Program-made: the position numbers and the translations under genes
The notes under the pieces: generated by a model
Told to the model about the DNA's origin: nothing
The model's input: only the letters and a program-made list of their open reading frames with translations
Databases searched by the model: none
Assembly (NCBI GenBank): GCA_039810885.1
Contig: JBDHXV010000031.1
Location: 1 to 34,556 of the forward strand
Direction: 5' to 3'
Source: BJGO01 sp039810885
Lineage (GTDB): Bacteria; Bacteroidota; Bacteroidia; Chitinophagales; UBA10324
DNA: 34,556 bases
Shown here: positions 1 to 6,393 of the stretch, piece after piece
How the letters are laid out: every line of letters starts with the position of its first letter
How positions within the stretch are numbered: the stretch's first letter is position 1

Positions 1-69
1 TACTAAATACTAAACTAATATCTTATAGCTTAATTGAATAATTAATTTTAATGTCTCGTTCTAATATCC

Positions 70-77
70 TAACTTTG
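70..77 (+). promoter_or_regulatory. Candidate -7 promoter element (TAACTTTG)
   Basis: This is an exact match to the Bacteroidota -7 consensus TAnnTTTG. It lies 26 nt before the ATG at 104, which would give a leader of about 20 nt. No convincing -33 TTG was found at the expected distance, so the call rests on the -7 box and its position alone. Confidence 0.45.
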
Positions 78-103
78 TTTCATCAAATAAATTCTTGATA
101 ATT

Positions 104-1045
104 ATGAAAAAGTCTTCATTTATTGTTTTGCTTGCTTTTGTTTTTGCAAGTCTCTTTTTCACAGCTTGTATTCCCGGTAAAAAGGATAATAAGTTAGATG
201 AAAAAACACAGCAGTTTAATAAAGATGCTAATATGGTTAAAGCCGAAGGTGATCAAATTGATAATGACATAAACAACGCCTTGAATGACATTCCTTCGAT
301 GGGTGGAAGAAAAGATGGTATCGAAAGCAGCCCTCTTTGTGGCTGTACAATTGACAGTTCTCAATTAGCAAATAAGATCCTCTTTTTCAATTTCGATGGC
401 ATTACGCCTTGCTTTAGTCCCTCGCGTACACGAAGTGGACAGATTAAAGTTCAGTTAACATCCGGAAACAAATGGGCTGATGCGGGAGCGGTGTTAACCA
501 TTACTTTCATCAACTACAAAATAACACGCCTTTCCGACAATAAGTCCGTAATGTTTAACGGGGTTAAGACACTTAAGAATATAAACGGCAATGATTGGCT
601 AGGCTTTCTGTTAGGTAACACAATCTTTAAATACAAAGAGCGCGCATATAATGTCCTTTTAACATTTGAGGATAACGCACAAGCAACATGGAGCATTGCC
701 CGAATTTCTACTTGGAAATATGCGCCTGCTGAAACAAAGATTACATTTACCGCAGAAGGAGACACTACTATGAACGGGTTGGATAAAGTGGATAGTTGGG
801 GTGTAAATCGCTATAATTATAATTTTACAATTAACTATAACAATCCATGGATTTCGAACACTTATTGCGGTCTATGGCGACCTACGTCCGGCGAAGTTGT
901 TTATAAAATAGTTGATAATGATTTTAAATTAACTTTAGGTGTTAATCAAAACGGCGACCCTAGCACGTTAACCTGTGCTTATGGTTATAAAGTAGTATGG
1001 ACCAATAGCAGTGGTAATATGGTTAGTGCTGTATTTAGCTATTAA
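104..1045 (+). CDS. Secreted lipoprotein of unknown function
   Basis: The protein has 313 residues and starts with a lipoprotein signal peptide (MKKSSFIVLLAF...) ending in lipobox FTAC, so Cys22 should be lipidated and the protein anchored in the outer membrane or periplasm. The ATG at 104 is preferred over an in-frame TTG at 95 because it directly precedes the basic n-region and leaves a normal leader after the TAACTTTG box. The mature part begins with a polar linker (residues 23-70). Two beta-rich halves follow: one near residues 80-190 (SRTRSGQIKVQL, ITFINYKI, MFNGVKT) and one ending in a CGLWRPTSGEV...CAYGYKVVW region with conserved-looking Cys and Gly. This layout recalls unnamed Bacteroidota lipoproteins, but I cannot name a family and no function is proposed. 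It is a single-gene unit closed by the terminator at 1060-1093. Confidence 0.8.
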   Translation: MKKSSFIVLLAFVFASLFFTACIPGKKDNKLDEKTQQFNKDANMVKAEGDQIDNDINNALNDIPSMGGRKDGIESSPLCGCTIDSSQLANKILFFNFDGITPCFSPSRTRSGQIKVQLTSGNKWADAGAVLTITFINYKITRLSDNKSVMFNGVKTLKNINGNDWLGFLLGNTIFKYKERAYNVLLTFEDNAQATWSIARISTWKYAPAETKITFTAEGDTTMNGLDKVDSWGVNRYNYNFTINYNNPWISNTYCGLWRPTSGEVVYKIVDNDFKLTLGVNQNGDPSTLTCAYGYKVVWTNSSGNMVSAVFSY

Positions 1046-1059
1046 AATAATGTAATAAG

Positions 1060-1093
1060 AAGCCGCCTATTGCTAAATAAGCGGCTTTTTTTT
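1060..1093 (+). terminator. Intrinsic terminator after the lipoprotein gene
   Basis: A 7-bp stem (AAGCCGC at 1060-1066 pairing with GCGGCTT at 1081-1087) encloses a 14-nt loop, and a run of eight T covers 1086-1093. It lies 15 nt after the stop codon at 1043-1045 and separates this gene from the one at 1191. Confidence 0.85.
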
Positions 1094-1190
1094 ACTGGCT
1101 TCATTAGCTGTTTCATAAAAAAACATTGAAATATCGGCATAGAGATTGTAACATTTTAATCCTATTATGCGTTCATAAAATACAACGACA

Positions 1191-1550
1191 ATGGGACGAT
1201 ACGTTTACAGTTTACTACTATTTCTGACTTTTGCTGGCATTGCACATGCTCAGCAACCTATGCAAGGAATCGTTCCGTCACAAGGCAAAGGTTCCGTTAT
1301 AGTGTATCCGAATCCGGCACGTAACAACTTCTACGTAGAGACCTATTCTTCAAATCCATATAAAACAAGTACAATATCTGTTTTAAATATTTTAGGGCAG
1401 CCGATTTTCAAGCAACAAGCTTTTGGTGAGGAAAATGGCTATATCCGCTTTCAGGTATTGCTGCAGGGAGACACTCCTAAAGGCCTCTACTTTGTAAAAG
1501 TTGATGATGAAGTTTCGGATTATAAAATTATCAGACTTAAAATAGAGTAA
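1191..1550 (+). CDS. Minimal T9SS type A sorting-domain protein (no cargo domain)
   Basis: The protein has 119 residues. Residues 1-20 form a Sec signal peptide ending AHA|QQ. Residues 21-35 are a short linker. Residues 36-119 match a type A T9SS C-terminal sorting domain: the YPNP motif at 39-42, a central LNILGQ strand, then KGLYFVKV and the basic end KIIRLKIE. In known T9SS clients this domain follows a much larger passenger, and it is recognised in the outer membrane and usually cleaved on export. Here only about 15 residues separate the signal peptide from the domain. The gene therefore encodes a carrier without cargo, a small secreted peptide precursor, or the remnant of a larger gene. 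The reading frame is intact, and the ATG at 1191 directly precedes the signal peptide. No promoter box is evident upstream. Confidence 0.8.
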   Translation: MGRYVYSLLLFLTFAGIAHAQQPMQGIVPSQGKGSVIVYPNPARNNFYVETYSSNPYKTSTISVLNILGQPIFKQQAFGEENGYIRFQVLLQGDTPKGLYFVKVDDEVSDYKIIRLKIE

Positions 1551-1671
1551 GCAGCTCATTCGGCTTTAATAATTTGCGATAAGGAACTTTTTTTGTTCAT
1601 TTTCTATTGCATTTATCTCATGAGTAAATAATAGATATTTGCATTCAATAAAAACAACTTTTTATAAAAAT

Positions 1672-2217
1672 ATGAACAAGATAGTGAGCGTAGGTTCTGC
1701 TTTTCCTGCATTTAACAAAAAAGCATGTATTTCAATTGAAATGGGAAAAGAATTCGGAAAAATCACATCCGAAGATCACATTACCCAAGGAAAATGGATG
1801 GTCATGTTTTGGTGGCCCAAAGATTTCACATTTGTCTGCCCCACTGAAATAGCTGAATTCAATCATCAGTTTGCTGCTTTTGAAGAAAGAAACACCATGT
1901 TAGTTGGAGCCAGCACGGACTCAGAATATGTGCATCTGGCCTGGAGGATGCAACACCCCGAATTGCGAAATCTAAAATTTCCGATGTTAGCTGATACTTC
2001 AAAATCATTGGGTGATGAGCTTGGAATCCTAACTGAGGCAGAGCGAGTGGCTTATCGTGTAACCTATATTATAGATCCGAAAGGTATTATTCGTTGGGTT
2101 TGTGTTAATGATTTAAGCGTTGGCCGTAGCGTTGATGAAGTGATACGCGTATTGGATGGCTTACAAGCAGGCGCTCTGGTACCTTGCGGTTGGAAAAAAG
2201 GTCAACCCACACTTTAA
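1672..2217 (+). CDS. ahpC: Peroxiredoxin, AhpC/Prx1 family
   Basis: This 181-residue thiol peroxidase reduces hydrogen peroxide, organic hydroperoxides and possibly peroxynitrite in the cytoplasm. It has the PxxxTxxC active site (PKDFTFVC, residues 49-56) with peroxidatic Cys56 followed by PTE. The family region YRVTYIIDPKG carries the conserved Arg, and VNDLSVGRSVDE is typical of Prx1/AhpC. The resolving Cys is Cys172 in VPCGWKKG. This C-terminal region resembles the actinobacterial AhpC pattern (CNWRKGxPTL) more than the enterobacterial VCPANW, and the protein ends just after it, so the reductant may not be AhpF (inference). No ahpF or ahpD lies nearby. The ATG at 1672 is chosen over a TTG at 1639 because homologues start near MxxIVxVG and the TTG sits in AT-rich leader sequence. 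Confidence 0.9.
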   Translation: MNKIVSVGSAFPAFNKKACISIEMGKEFGKITSEDHITQGKWMVMFWWPKDFTFVCPTEIAEFNHQFAAFEERNTMLVGASTDSEYVHLAWRMQHPELRNLKFPMLADTSKSLGDELGILTEAERVAYRVTYIIDPKGIIRWVCVNDLSVGRSVDEVIRVLDGLQAGALVPCGWKKGQPTL

Positions 2218-2234
2218 TCATTCTCAAATATTGT

Positions 2235-2286
2235 AATAATACGTGTCTATAGGTTATTGACAACCTATAGACACGTATTATTTTTG
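2235..2286. promoter_or_regulatory. 21-bp perfect inverted repeat with overlapping promoter-like boxes
   Basis: The left arm (2235-2255) and right arm (2262-2282) are perfectly complementary over 21 bp around a 6-nt loop, ATTGAC. Five T follow at 2281-2285. On the plus strand this could be an intrinsic terminator for the peroxiredoxin gene that ends at 2217. The same DNA holds a TTG (2257-2259) in the loop and TATTTTTG (2279-2286), an exact TAnnTTTG, 19 bp apart, which is the normal Bacteroidota -33/-7 spacing. The ATG of the next gene is only 4 nt after it, so this could instead be a promoter inside an operator palindrome giving an almost leaderless mRNA. The sequence does not decide between the two. 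Confidence 0.7.
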
Positions 2287-2290
2287 ATGC

Positions 2291-3277
2291 ATGGAGTTTG
2301 CAAATCAAAATATCAAAATACAACGCGGGTTACTTTTAGTATCAATAGTGCTTTTTATTTTAAAAGTGACTGCTTGGTATTTAACGTCATCTGTAGCAAT
2401 ATTGACAGATGCATTAGAAAGCACCGTCAATATTGCTGCTGCCTCTATAGGGTTGTATAGCTTAATATTATCTGCACGCCCTAAAGATGATAATCATCCG
2501 TATGGACACGGTAAAGTCGAATTTGTCTCATCGGCAATTGAAGGTACGCTGATATGCATAGCCGGCTTGGTTATCGTTTATGAGTCCATCACAAATTTTA
2601 TTCATGGTCATAAGTTAAGTGCACTGGATACAGGTTTATATCTGATATGTGCCTCGGCACTTATAAATTACCTGGTAGGATGGTATTCGATTAAAATAGG
2701 AAAAAAGAATAACTCTTATATATTAATTGCGGCAGGTAAGCATTTAAAGAGTGACACCTATTCTACCCTCGGTATTATGTTAGGTTTGATTTTAGTCATT
2801 TTTACCGGGGCATTATGGTTAGATAGTGCTGTTGCCTTGTTTTTTGCCGGAATTATTATCTACACCGGAGTTGGTATAATTCGTAAGTCTATAGCCGGAA
2901 TTATGGATGAGGCTGACTTTATTTTATTAAAAGAATTAATAGAATACGCCGATGAGAATAGAAGGGAGAACTGGATAGATTTACATAACCTGCGAATAAT
3001 TAAGTATGGCAGTATCCTTCATATTGACTGCCACTTGACCGTACCTTGGTACTTTAATGTGCGCGAAGCACATCAGGAAATTGATTATTTCACGAAACTT
3101 ATACGTGAGCATTTTGGCAATACTGTTGAATTATTTATTCATACGGATGGCTGCGAAAGTTTTTCTTGTGTATTATGTTACAAGAAGGATTGTAACGAAC
3201 GAAAACATCCATTTGCAGAAAAGGTTAAATGGGATGTAAAACGTGTTTTAGCCAATCATAAACATAGGGTTAATTAA
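2291..3277 (+). CDS. Cation diffusion facilitator (CDF) family metal transporter
   Basis: This 328-residue inner-membrane protein should export divalent metal (Zn, Fe, Mn or Co) in exchange for protons. About six hydrophobic helices occupy residues 12-200, followed by a cytoplasmic domain. The family loop HPYGHGKVE is at 69-77. The membrane metal site of CDF proteins uses two residues four apart in TM2 and an HxxxD pair in TM5. Here TM2 offers Glu43 and Asn47 (with Asp40 upstream) and TM5 offers His151 and Asp155, so the TM2 half is atypical compared with the Asp/Asp of YiiP. The C-terminal end is Cys-rich (CESFSCVLCYKKDC) and could bind or sense metal. The start follows the inverted repeat at 2235-2282 by 8 nt. 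Metal specificity cannot be read from the sequence. Confidence 0.9.
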   Translation: MEFANQNIKIQRGLLLVSIVLFILKVTAWYLTSSVAILTDALESTVNIAAASIGLYSLILSARPKDDNHPYGHGKVEFVSSAIEGTLICIAGLVIVYESITNFIHGHKLSALDTGLYLICASALINYLVGWYSIKIGKKNNSYILIAAGKHLKSDTYSTLGIMLGLILVIFTGALWLDSAVALFFAGIIIYTGVGIIRKSIAGIMDEADFILLKELIEYADENRRENWIDLHNLRIIKYGSILHIDCHLTVPWYFNVREAHQEIDYFTKLIREHFGNTVELFIHTDGCESFSCVLCYKKDCNERKHPFAEKVKWDVKRVLANHKHRVN

Positions 3278-3305
3278 TATATGCCCTATTAGAATGCATC
3301 TTACC

Positions 3306-3326
3306 TTACCCTATTGGGTGATTTTT
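3306..3326 (+). terminator. Weak terminator candidate after the CDF gene
   Basis: A short stem ACCC (3308-3311) and GGGT (3316-3319) with loop TATT, extended by a G-T and a T-A pair, is followed by ATTTTTC. The stem is short, so the call is weak. The rest of 3278-3501 is AT-rich and holds one short palindrome. Confidence 0.3.
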
Positions 3327-3433
3327 CTATATAATATCTATCCACTAAATATATATTCATTTGCTGAATCACAGTGCAGTAAAGCATTCTGCTCGTAATA
3401 GATAGACAACTAATTGAATAACAAAATACGCAC

Positions 3434-3447
3434 CCCCAAAATTGGGG
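3434..3447. repeat. Short palindrome CCCCAA-AA-TTGGGG upstream of the orphan gene
   Basis: Six-bp arms CCCCAA and TTGGGG are separated by AA, in otherwise AT-rich DNA 54 nt before the ATG at 3502. The G+C-rich arms stand out. A protein-binding site is possible but nothing else supports it. Confidence 0.4.
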
Positions 3448-3501
3448 ACAATATCATTATTTGTAGCATAATAATTTTATATCGAAAATATATCAAATAT
3501 T

Positions 3502-3936
3502 ATGAATATTCAACTGAATGAAAGGCAATTTTTAGATGCATTACTTTATTCATCTAAATTTAACAAGAAAGATTTTCAACTACTTTGCAGTTTCTATAAT
3601 AGCCCTAAACATTGTATCAGTTTAGACTCTGTAAAAGAGTTGTTCAATGATCAACTTGAAATTACTTCTCTAAAACGACTTGGAAGCATAGGTCGTAAAA
3701 TTCTTGATTACCATAAGATTGATGTCTATGCAGATGTTAGCCGTTATCGAATAAATTATTACGATTTTTATTGTATTAAAAAGATTAAATCTAATGGATG
3801 CATCTGTTGGACATTGAATGTTGAAATGATAACAGCTTTAGACAAACTTAGAAGTTTAATAACTGAGACGGATAACAACTCATTTATGTCATTAAATGCG
3901 CGGCATCGCTTTACCTCAATAAGAAACCGCGCTTAA
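3502..3936 (+). CDS. Orphan small protein, possibly winged-helix-like
   Basis: The protein has 144 residues with no signal peptide or membrane segment. I do not recognise a named family. Residues 18-75 (KKDFQLLCSFYNSPKHCISLDSV, then RLGSIGRKIL) look like a helix-turn-helix. Residues 95-120 (GCICWTLNVEMITALDKL) recall the segment that follows such a domain at the N-terminus of some HNH endonucleases, but no HNH motif is present and the frame ends cleanly. It could be a stand-alone DNA-binding protein or the surviving part of a longer nuclease gene. The next gene follows with 59 nt between them. Base composition is AT-rich, and nothing nearby is functionally related. Confidence 0.65.
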   Translation: MNIQLNERQFLDALLYSSKFNKKDFQLLCSFYNSPKHCISLDSVKELFNDQLEITSLKRLGSIGRKILDYHKIDVYADVSRYRINYYDFYCIKKIKSNGCICWTLNVEMITALDKLRSLITETDNNSFMSLNARHRFTSIRNRA

Positions 3937-3966
3937 TATTATTCGCAAGGATGTAGCTATTTGGCG

Positions 3967-3974
3967 TACTTTTG
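3967..3974 (+). promoter_or_regulatory. Candidate -7 promoter element (TACTTTTG)
   Basis: This is an exact TAnnTTTG ending 21 nt before the GTG at 3996. It overlaps the in-frame TTG at 3972 and so argues against that codon as the start of the MCE gene. No clear -33 box is present. Confidence 0.5.
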
Positions 3975-3995
3975 TGCGAACGATTCAGACCCTTT

Positions 3996-4955
3996 GTGAA
4001 GATTTCCAACGAAACCAAAATCGGCGTATTAGCTACTATTAGCGTAGTGCTTCTTATTATCGGTTACAATTACTTACAAGGTCGTGACTTTTTTACCACG
4101 GCAAACGTTTATTTTGCCAAATACAAATTTGTTGACGGGCTAGCTGTTTCCAATCCGGTAAAACTTCACGGCATGAATATAGGTCGAGTTACAGAAATGA
4201 AGCTGGACAAAGATAAAGAGACTGTTATTGTAAAATTCACCGTAAGAAAGGATATTGAAATACCGATAGGTTCTGTTGCAAGAATTGTTAGTGCAGATAT
4301 TTTAGGTGCTAAGGTGGTTGATTTAACGTTTACCAATAATCAGAAAGTATATCAGGATAAGGATACGCTTCAATCCTCTGTTCAAGAGAGTTTAACCAGC
4401 AGTGTGCGTGCTGAAATATTACCGGTAAAACAAAAAGCTGAAAACCTGATAAGCTCTATTGATTCTGTAATTGTAATCGTGAAGTCCATTCTAAACCAAA
4501 ACACAAGAAAGGGTATTATCGAGTCTGTGACTAAGATCCAAGCAACGTTTGAGAACCTGAATCAAGGTACAGAACAGCTAAATGATCTACTTAATGCTAA
4601 TGTAAAAAGACTGGATAGAATCTTCCAGAATGTTGAAAGTATTACTCTAAATTTTAAGAATAACGAGAAGACAATTAACTCTATATTGTCGAATATTAAC
4701 GATGTAACTGATAGTTTGCAACAGAGTAATGTTAAGCAAATAGTAAATAATGCCGCATATAACTTGGCTCAGATACGCTTGTTACTTGATAAAATCAATA
4801 AAGGCGAAGGCAATGTTGGTTTGTTATTACAAGATGAAAATATTTATAAGAATCTTGAGAAATCATCAAAAGATTTAGACTTGCTGATGGAAGACATCCG
4901 ATTACATCCCAAGCGCTATGTAAACTTTTCAATTTTTGGAGGTAGAAAAAAGTAA
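3996..4955 (+). CDS. MCE/MlaD family lipid-transport protein
   Basis: This 319-residue periplasmic protein has one N-terminal membrane anchor. Residues 1-9 (VKISNETKI) precede a hydrophobic helix at about 9-28 (GVLATISVVLLIIGYNYLQG). The MCE domain follows at about 35-115 (KYKFVDGLAVSNPVKLHGMN, then IGRVTEMKL and ARIVSADILGAKVVDL). The remaining part is long and helical, with many Asn/Gln/Ser and coiled-coil character. In Mla-type systems the MCE protein ferries phospholipids between membranes with an MlaE permease and an MlaF ATPase. Neither is adjacent here, so its partners must be elsewhere. The GTG at 3996 is preferred over the TTG at 3972 because homologues begin MKISNETKIG and the TTG lies inside the -7 box. 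Only 1 nt separates its stop from the convergent acetyltransferase. Confidence 0.88.
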   Translation: MKISNETKIGVLATISVVLLIIGYNYLQGRDFFTTANVYFAKYKFVDGLAVSNPVKLHGMNIGRVTEMKLDKDKETVIVKFTVRKDIEIPIGSVARIVSADILGAKVVDLTFTNNQKVYQDKDTLQSSVQESLTSSVRAEILPVKQKAENLISSIDSVIVIVKSILNQNTRKGIIESVTKIQATFENLNQGTEQLNDLLNANVKRLDRIFQNVESITLNFKNNEKTINSILSNINDVTDSLQQSNVKQIVNNAAYNLAQIRLLLDKINKGEGNVGLLLQDENIYKNLEKSSKDLDLLMEDIRLHPKRYVNFSIFGGRKK

Positions 4956-4956
4956 G

Positions 4957-5478
4957 CTAAGCAATGAAATTAGGATTAAACCATGCCATAGGTATGTCTG
5001 CTTCTAATTCACCATTTGAGGACAGGATTCTTTTTTCAAAGCGACCTTCTTCTTTAAATCCAAGTGTCTTGTAAAAATTAATTGCCCGCGTATTACTTTC
5101 CCTAACGATGAGTTCCACACGTGCTATGTTGCGATAGTTACCGGTAATATCTTGCAGTAAGGTCGAAAAAATTCTGCGCCCTATTCCCGTACCTTGAAAA
5201 TCGGGATGTACAATGATTTGTAAATGACCCAGTGTATGCTTTAAAGATCTAATACCGGTGGGGTAAGTATGTATCTCCGCAATTAATTCTGAATTATGAA
5301 AAGGGTTTTCCGCAATATAAATAAACCCATCACTCAATGATTTAGTTATAAGTTCATCAATAAATAAGCGGTTAATTTCATTTGTGTTGCGCGATATGCC
5401 GCCTTCAATATCAGCAACACGTTTATATAATTTTAACAACGCATCTGCATCAAGCTCAGTTGCTTTTCTAATTTTCAT
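4957..5478 (-). CDS. GNAT family N-acetyltransferase
   Basis: This 173-residue cytoplasmic enzyme should transfer an acetyl group from acetyl-CoA to an amine. The acetyl-CoA pyrophosphate loop is seen as VHPDFQGTGIGRRI (Q-G-T-G-I-G, near residues 91-104). The later stretch ESNTRAINFYKTLGFKEEGR is the usual GNAT motif B, and the N-terminus MKIRKATELDADAL is also typical. The substrate cannot be deduced. It lies 18 nt downstream of the DUF4249 gene on the same strand and is probably the last gene of the receptor operon. Its stop codon is 1 nt from that of the convergent MCE gene, with no terminator visible between them. Confidence 0.88.
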   Translation of the reverse strand: MKIRKATELDADALLKLYKRVADIEGGISRNTNEINRLFIDELITKSLSDGFIYIAENPFHNSELIAEIHTYPTGIRSLKHTLGHLQIIVHPDFQGTGIGRRIFSTLLQDITGNYRNIARVELIVRESNTRAINFYKTLGFKEEGRFEKRILSSNGELEADIPMAWFNPNFIA

Positions 5479-5496
5479 AGTGGTAATTTATAAAAC

Positions 5497-6387
5497 TTAA
5501 TGAGGTATAACTAATGTTTTAAAAGAAGTATTATAACCTGCCCAGACTCCCAATCCGTTTTTGATATTACTCTGCACCATCACCGGTGAACTAAATGGGC
5601 CATCGTTATTTAACTCAAACTCCAAAGTCCTGTAGAATTTGTAGGTATAGTAATCAATATTGCACCACTTTAGAGTAATGGTGTCTCCTTTGTAGAAGTA
5701 GCCATAGTCTTTAAAAATAGATGAATCGCTTGCATTTCTATTGACTCCTCGGTCTAAAGGGAAGTCAAATGTAGTACCGTTAATAAGGTTATCTTCAAAA
5801 ACGGAAGAATACCCGGGTAAGAATGCCTGGTTGTTTCTGCTTGTAAAATATCTTGCATATTGTCCTAATTCGGGAGGGTCTGTATATCTGCACATCAAAC
5901 GAACCAAATTGGGTTTAGTGCTAACCACATTTTCTTCATACCATATTGAGTCAAGCGGGTATGATTGAGGAATCGTAGTAACGGAAGAAACTTTTAAGCC
6001 TCCGGCCTCAATCCAAAGCGAGTAACTTGTATTTGATTGGCCTAAAATTTTTGTTGCGGAAGGATTTATGAAGAATGTCGGATCTGTGTATATTCCAATA
6101 GTAATACCTGCTGTATCAATAGTCATTTCGGTTAGTGTAACCGTATCTATCCCATTACTAACTTTAATAATTGCATTATGGACAAAACTATTTCCAATAT
6201 CATTGAGAGAGGCTTGACCGTAGTATTTTGTATTTCGGGTGAGTATGATGTATGGCGGTTGTCCAGTTTCGATATGCCCTTCAACAACAAGTTTCTCATC
6301 GAACTTAGGTTCTTTGAATAACACGTCCTTTTCACAAGAAGCCAAAACAATAGAAATAAATAGAACATAAAGAATATTCTTTCTCAT
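5497..6387 (-). CDS. DUF4249-type lipoprotein, partner of the TonB-dependent receptor
   Basis: The protein has 296 residues with a lipoprotein signal peptide whose lipobox LASC places the acylated Cys at residue 18. The mature protein is beta-rich. Features of the Bacteroidota DUF4249 family are visible: KLVVEGHIETGQPPYIILTR near the N-terminus, a central YSLWIEAGGLKVSSVTTIP, and a later FYRTLEFELNNDGPFSSP. In this family the gene usually sits immediately downstream of a TonB-dependent receptor, as here (6-nt gap). By analogy with SusD and other receptor-associated lipoproteins it may hand ligand to the barrel (inference). No substrate is known to me for this family. Confidence 0.8.
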   Translation of the reverse strand: MRKNILYVLFISIVLASCEKDVLFKEPKFDEKLVVEGHIETGQPPYIILTRNTKYYGQASLNDIGNSFVHNAIIKVSNGIDTVTLTEMTIDTAGITIGIYTDPTFFINPSATKILGQSNTSYSLWIEAGGLKVSSVTTIPQSYPLDSIWYEENVVSTKPNLVRLMCRYTDPPELGQYARYFTSRNNQAFLPGYSSVFEDNLINGTTFDFPLDRGVNRNASDSSIFKDYGYFYKGDTITLKWCNIDYYTYKFYRTLEFELNNDGPFSSPVMVQSNIKNGLGVWAGYNTSFKTLVIPH

Positions 6388-6393
6388 ATACTG

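Noticed and set aside
95..103. TTG at 95 as the start of the first lipoprotein
   Set aside because: The ATG at 104 precedes the basic n-region directly and leaves a normal leader after the -7 box.
2105..2460. Short frames on both strands across the inverted repeat (72 and 67 codons)
   Set aside because: They overlap the peroxiredoxin and transporter genes in other frames and exist because of the palindrome and AT-rich sequence.
3502..3936. Calling this gene an HNH endonuclease or restriction protein
   Set aside because: Only a vague resemblance to an N-terminal DNA-binding region is visible; no HNH or other catalytic motif exists.
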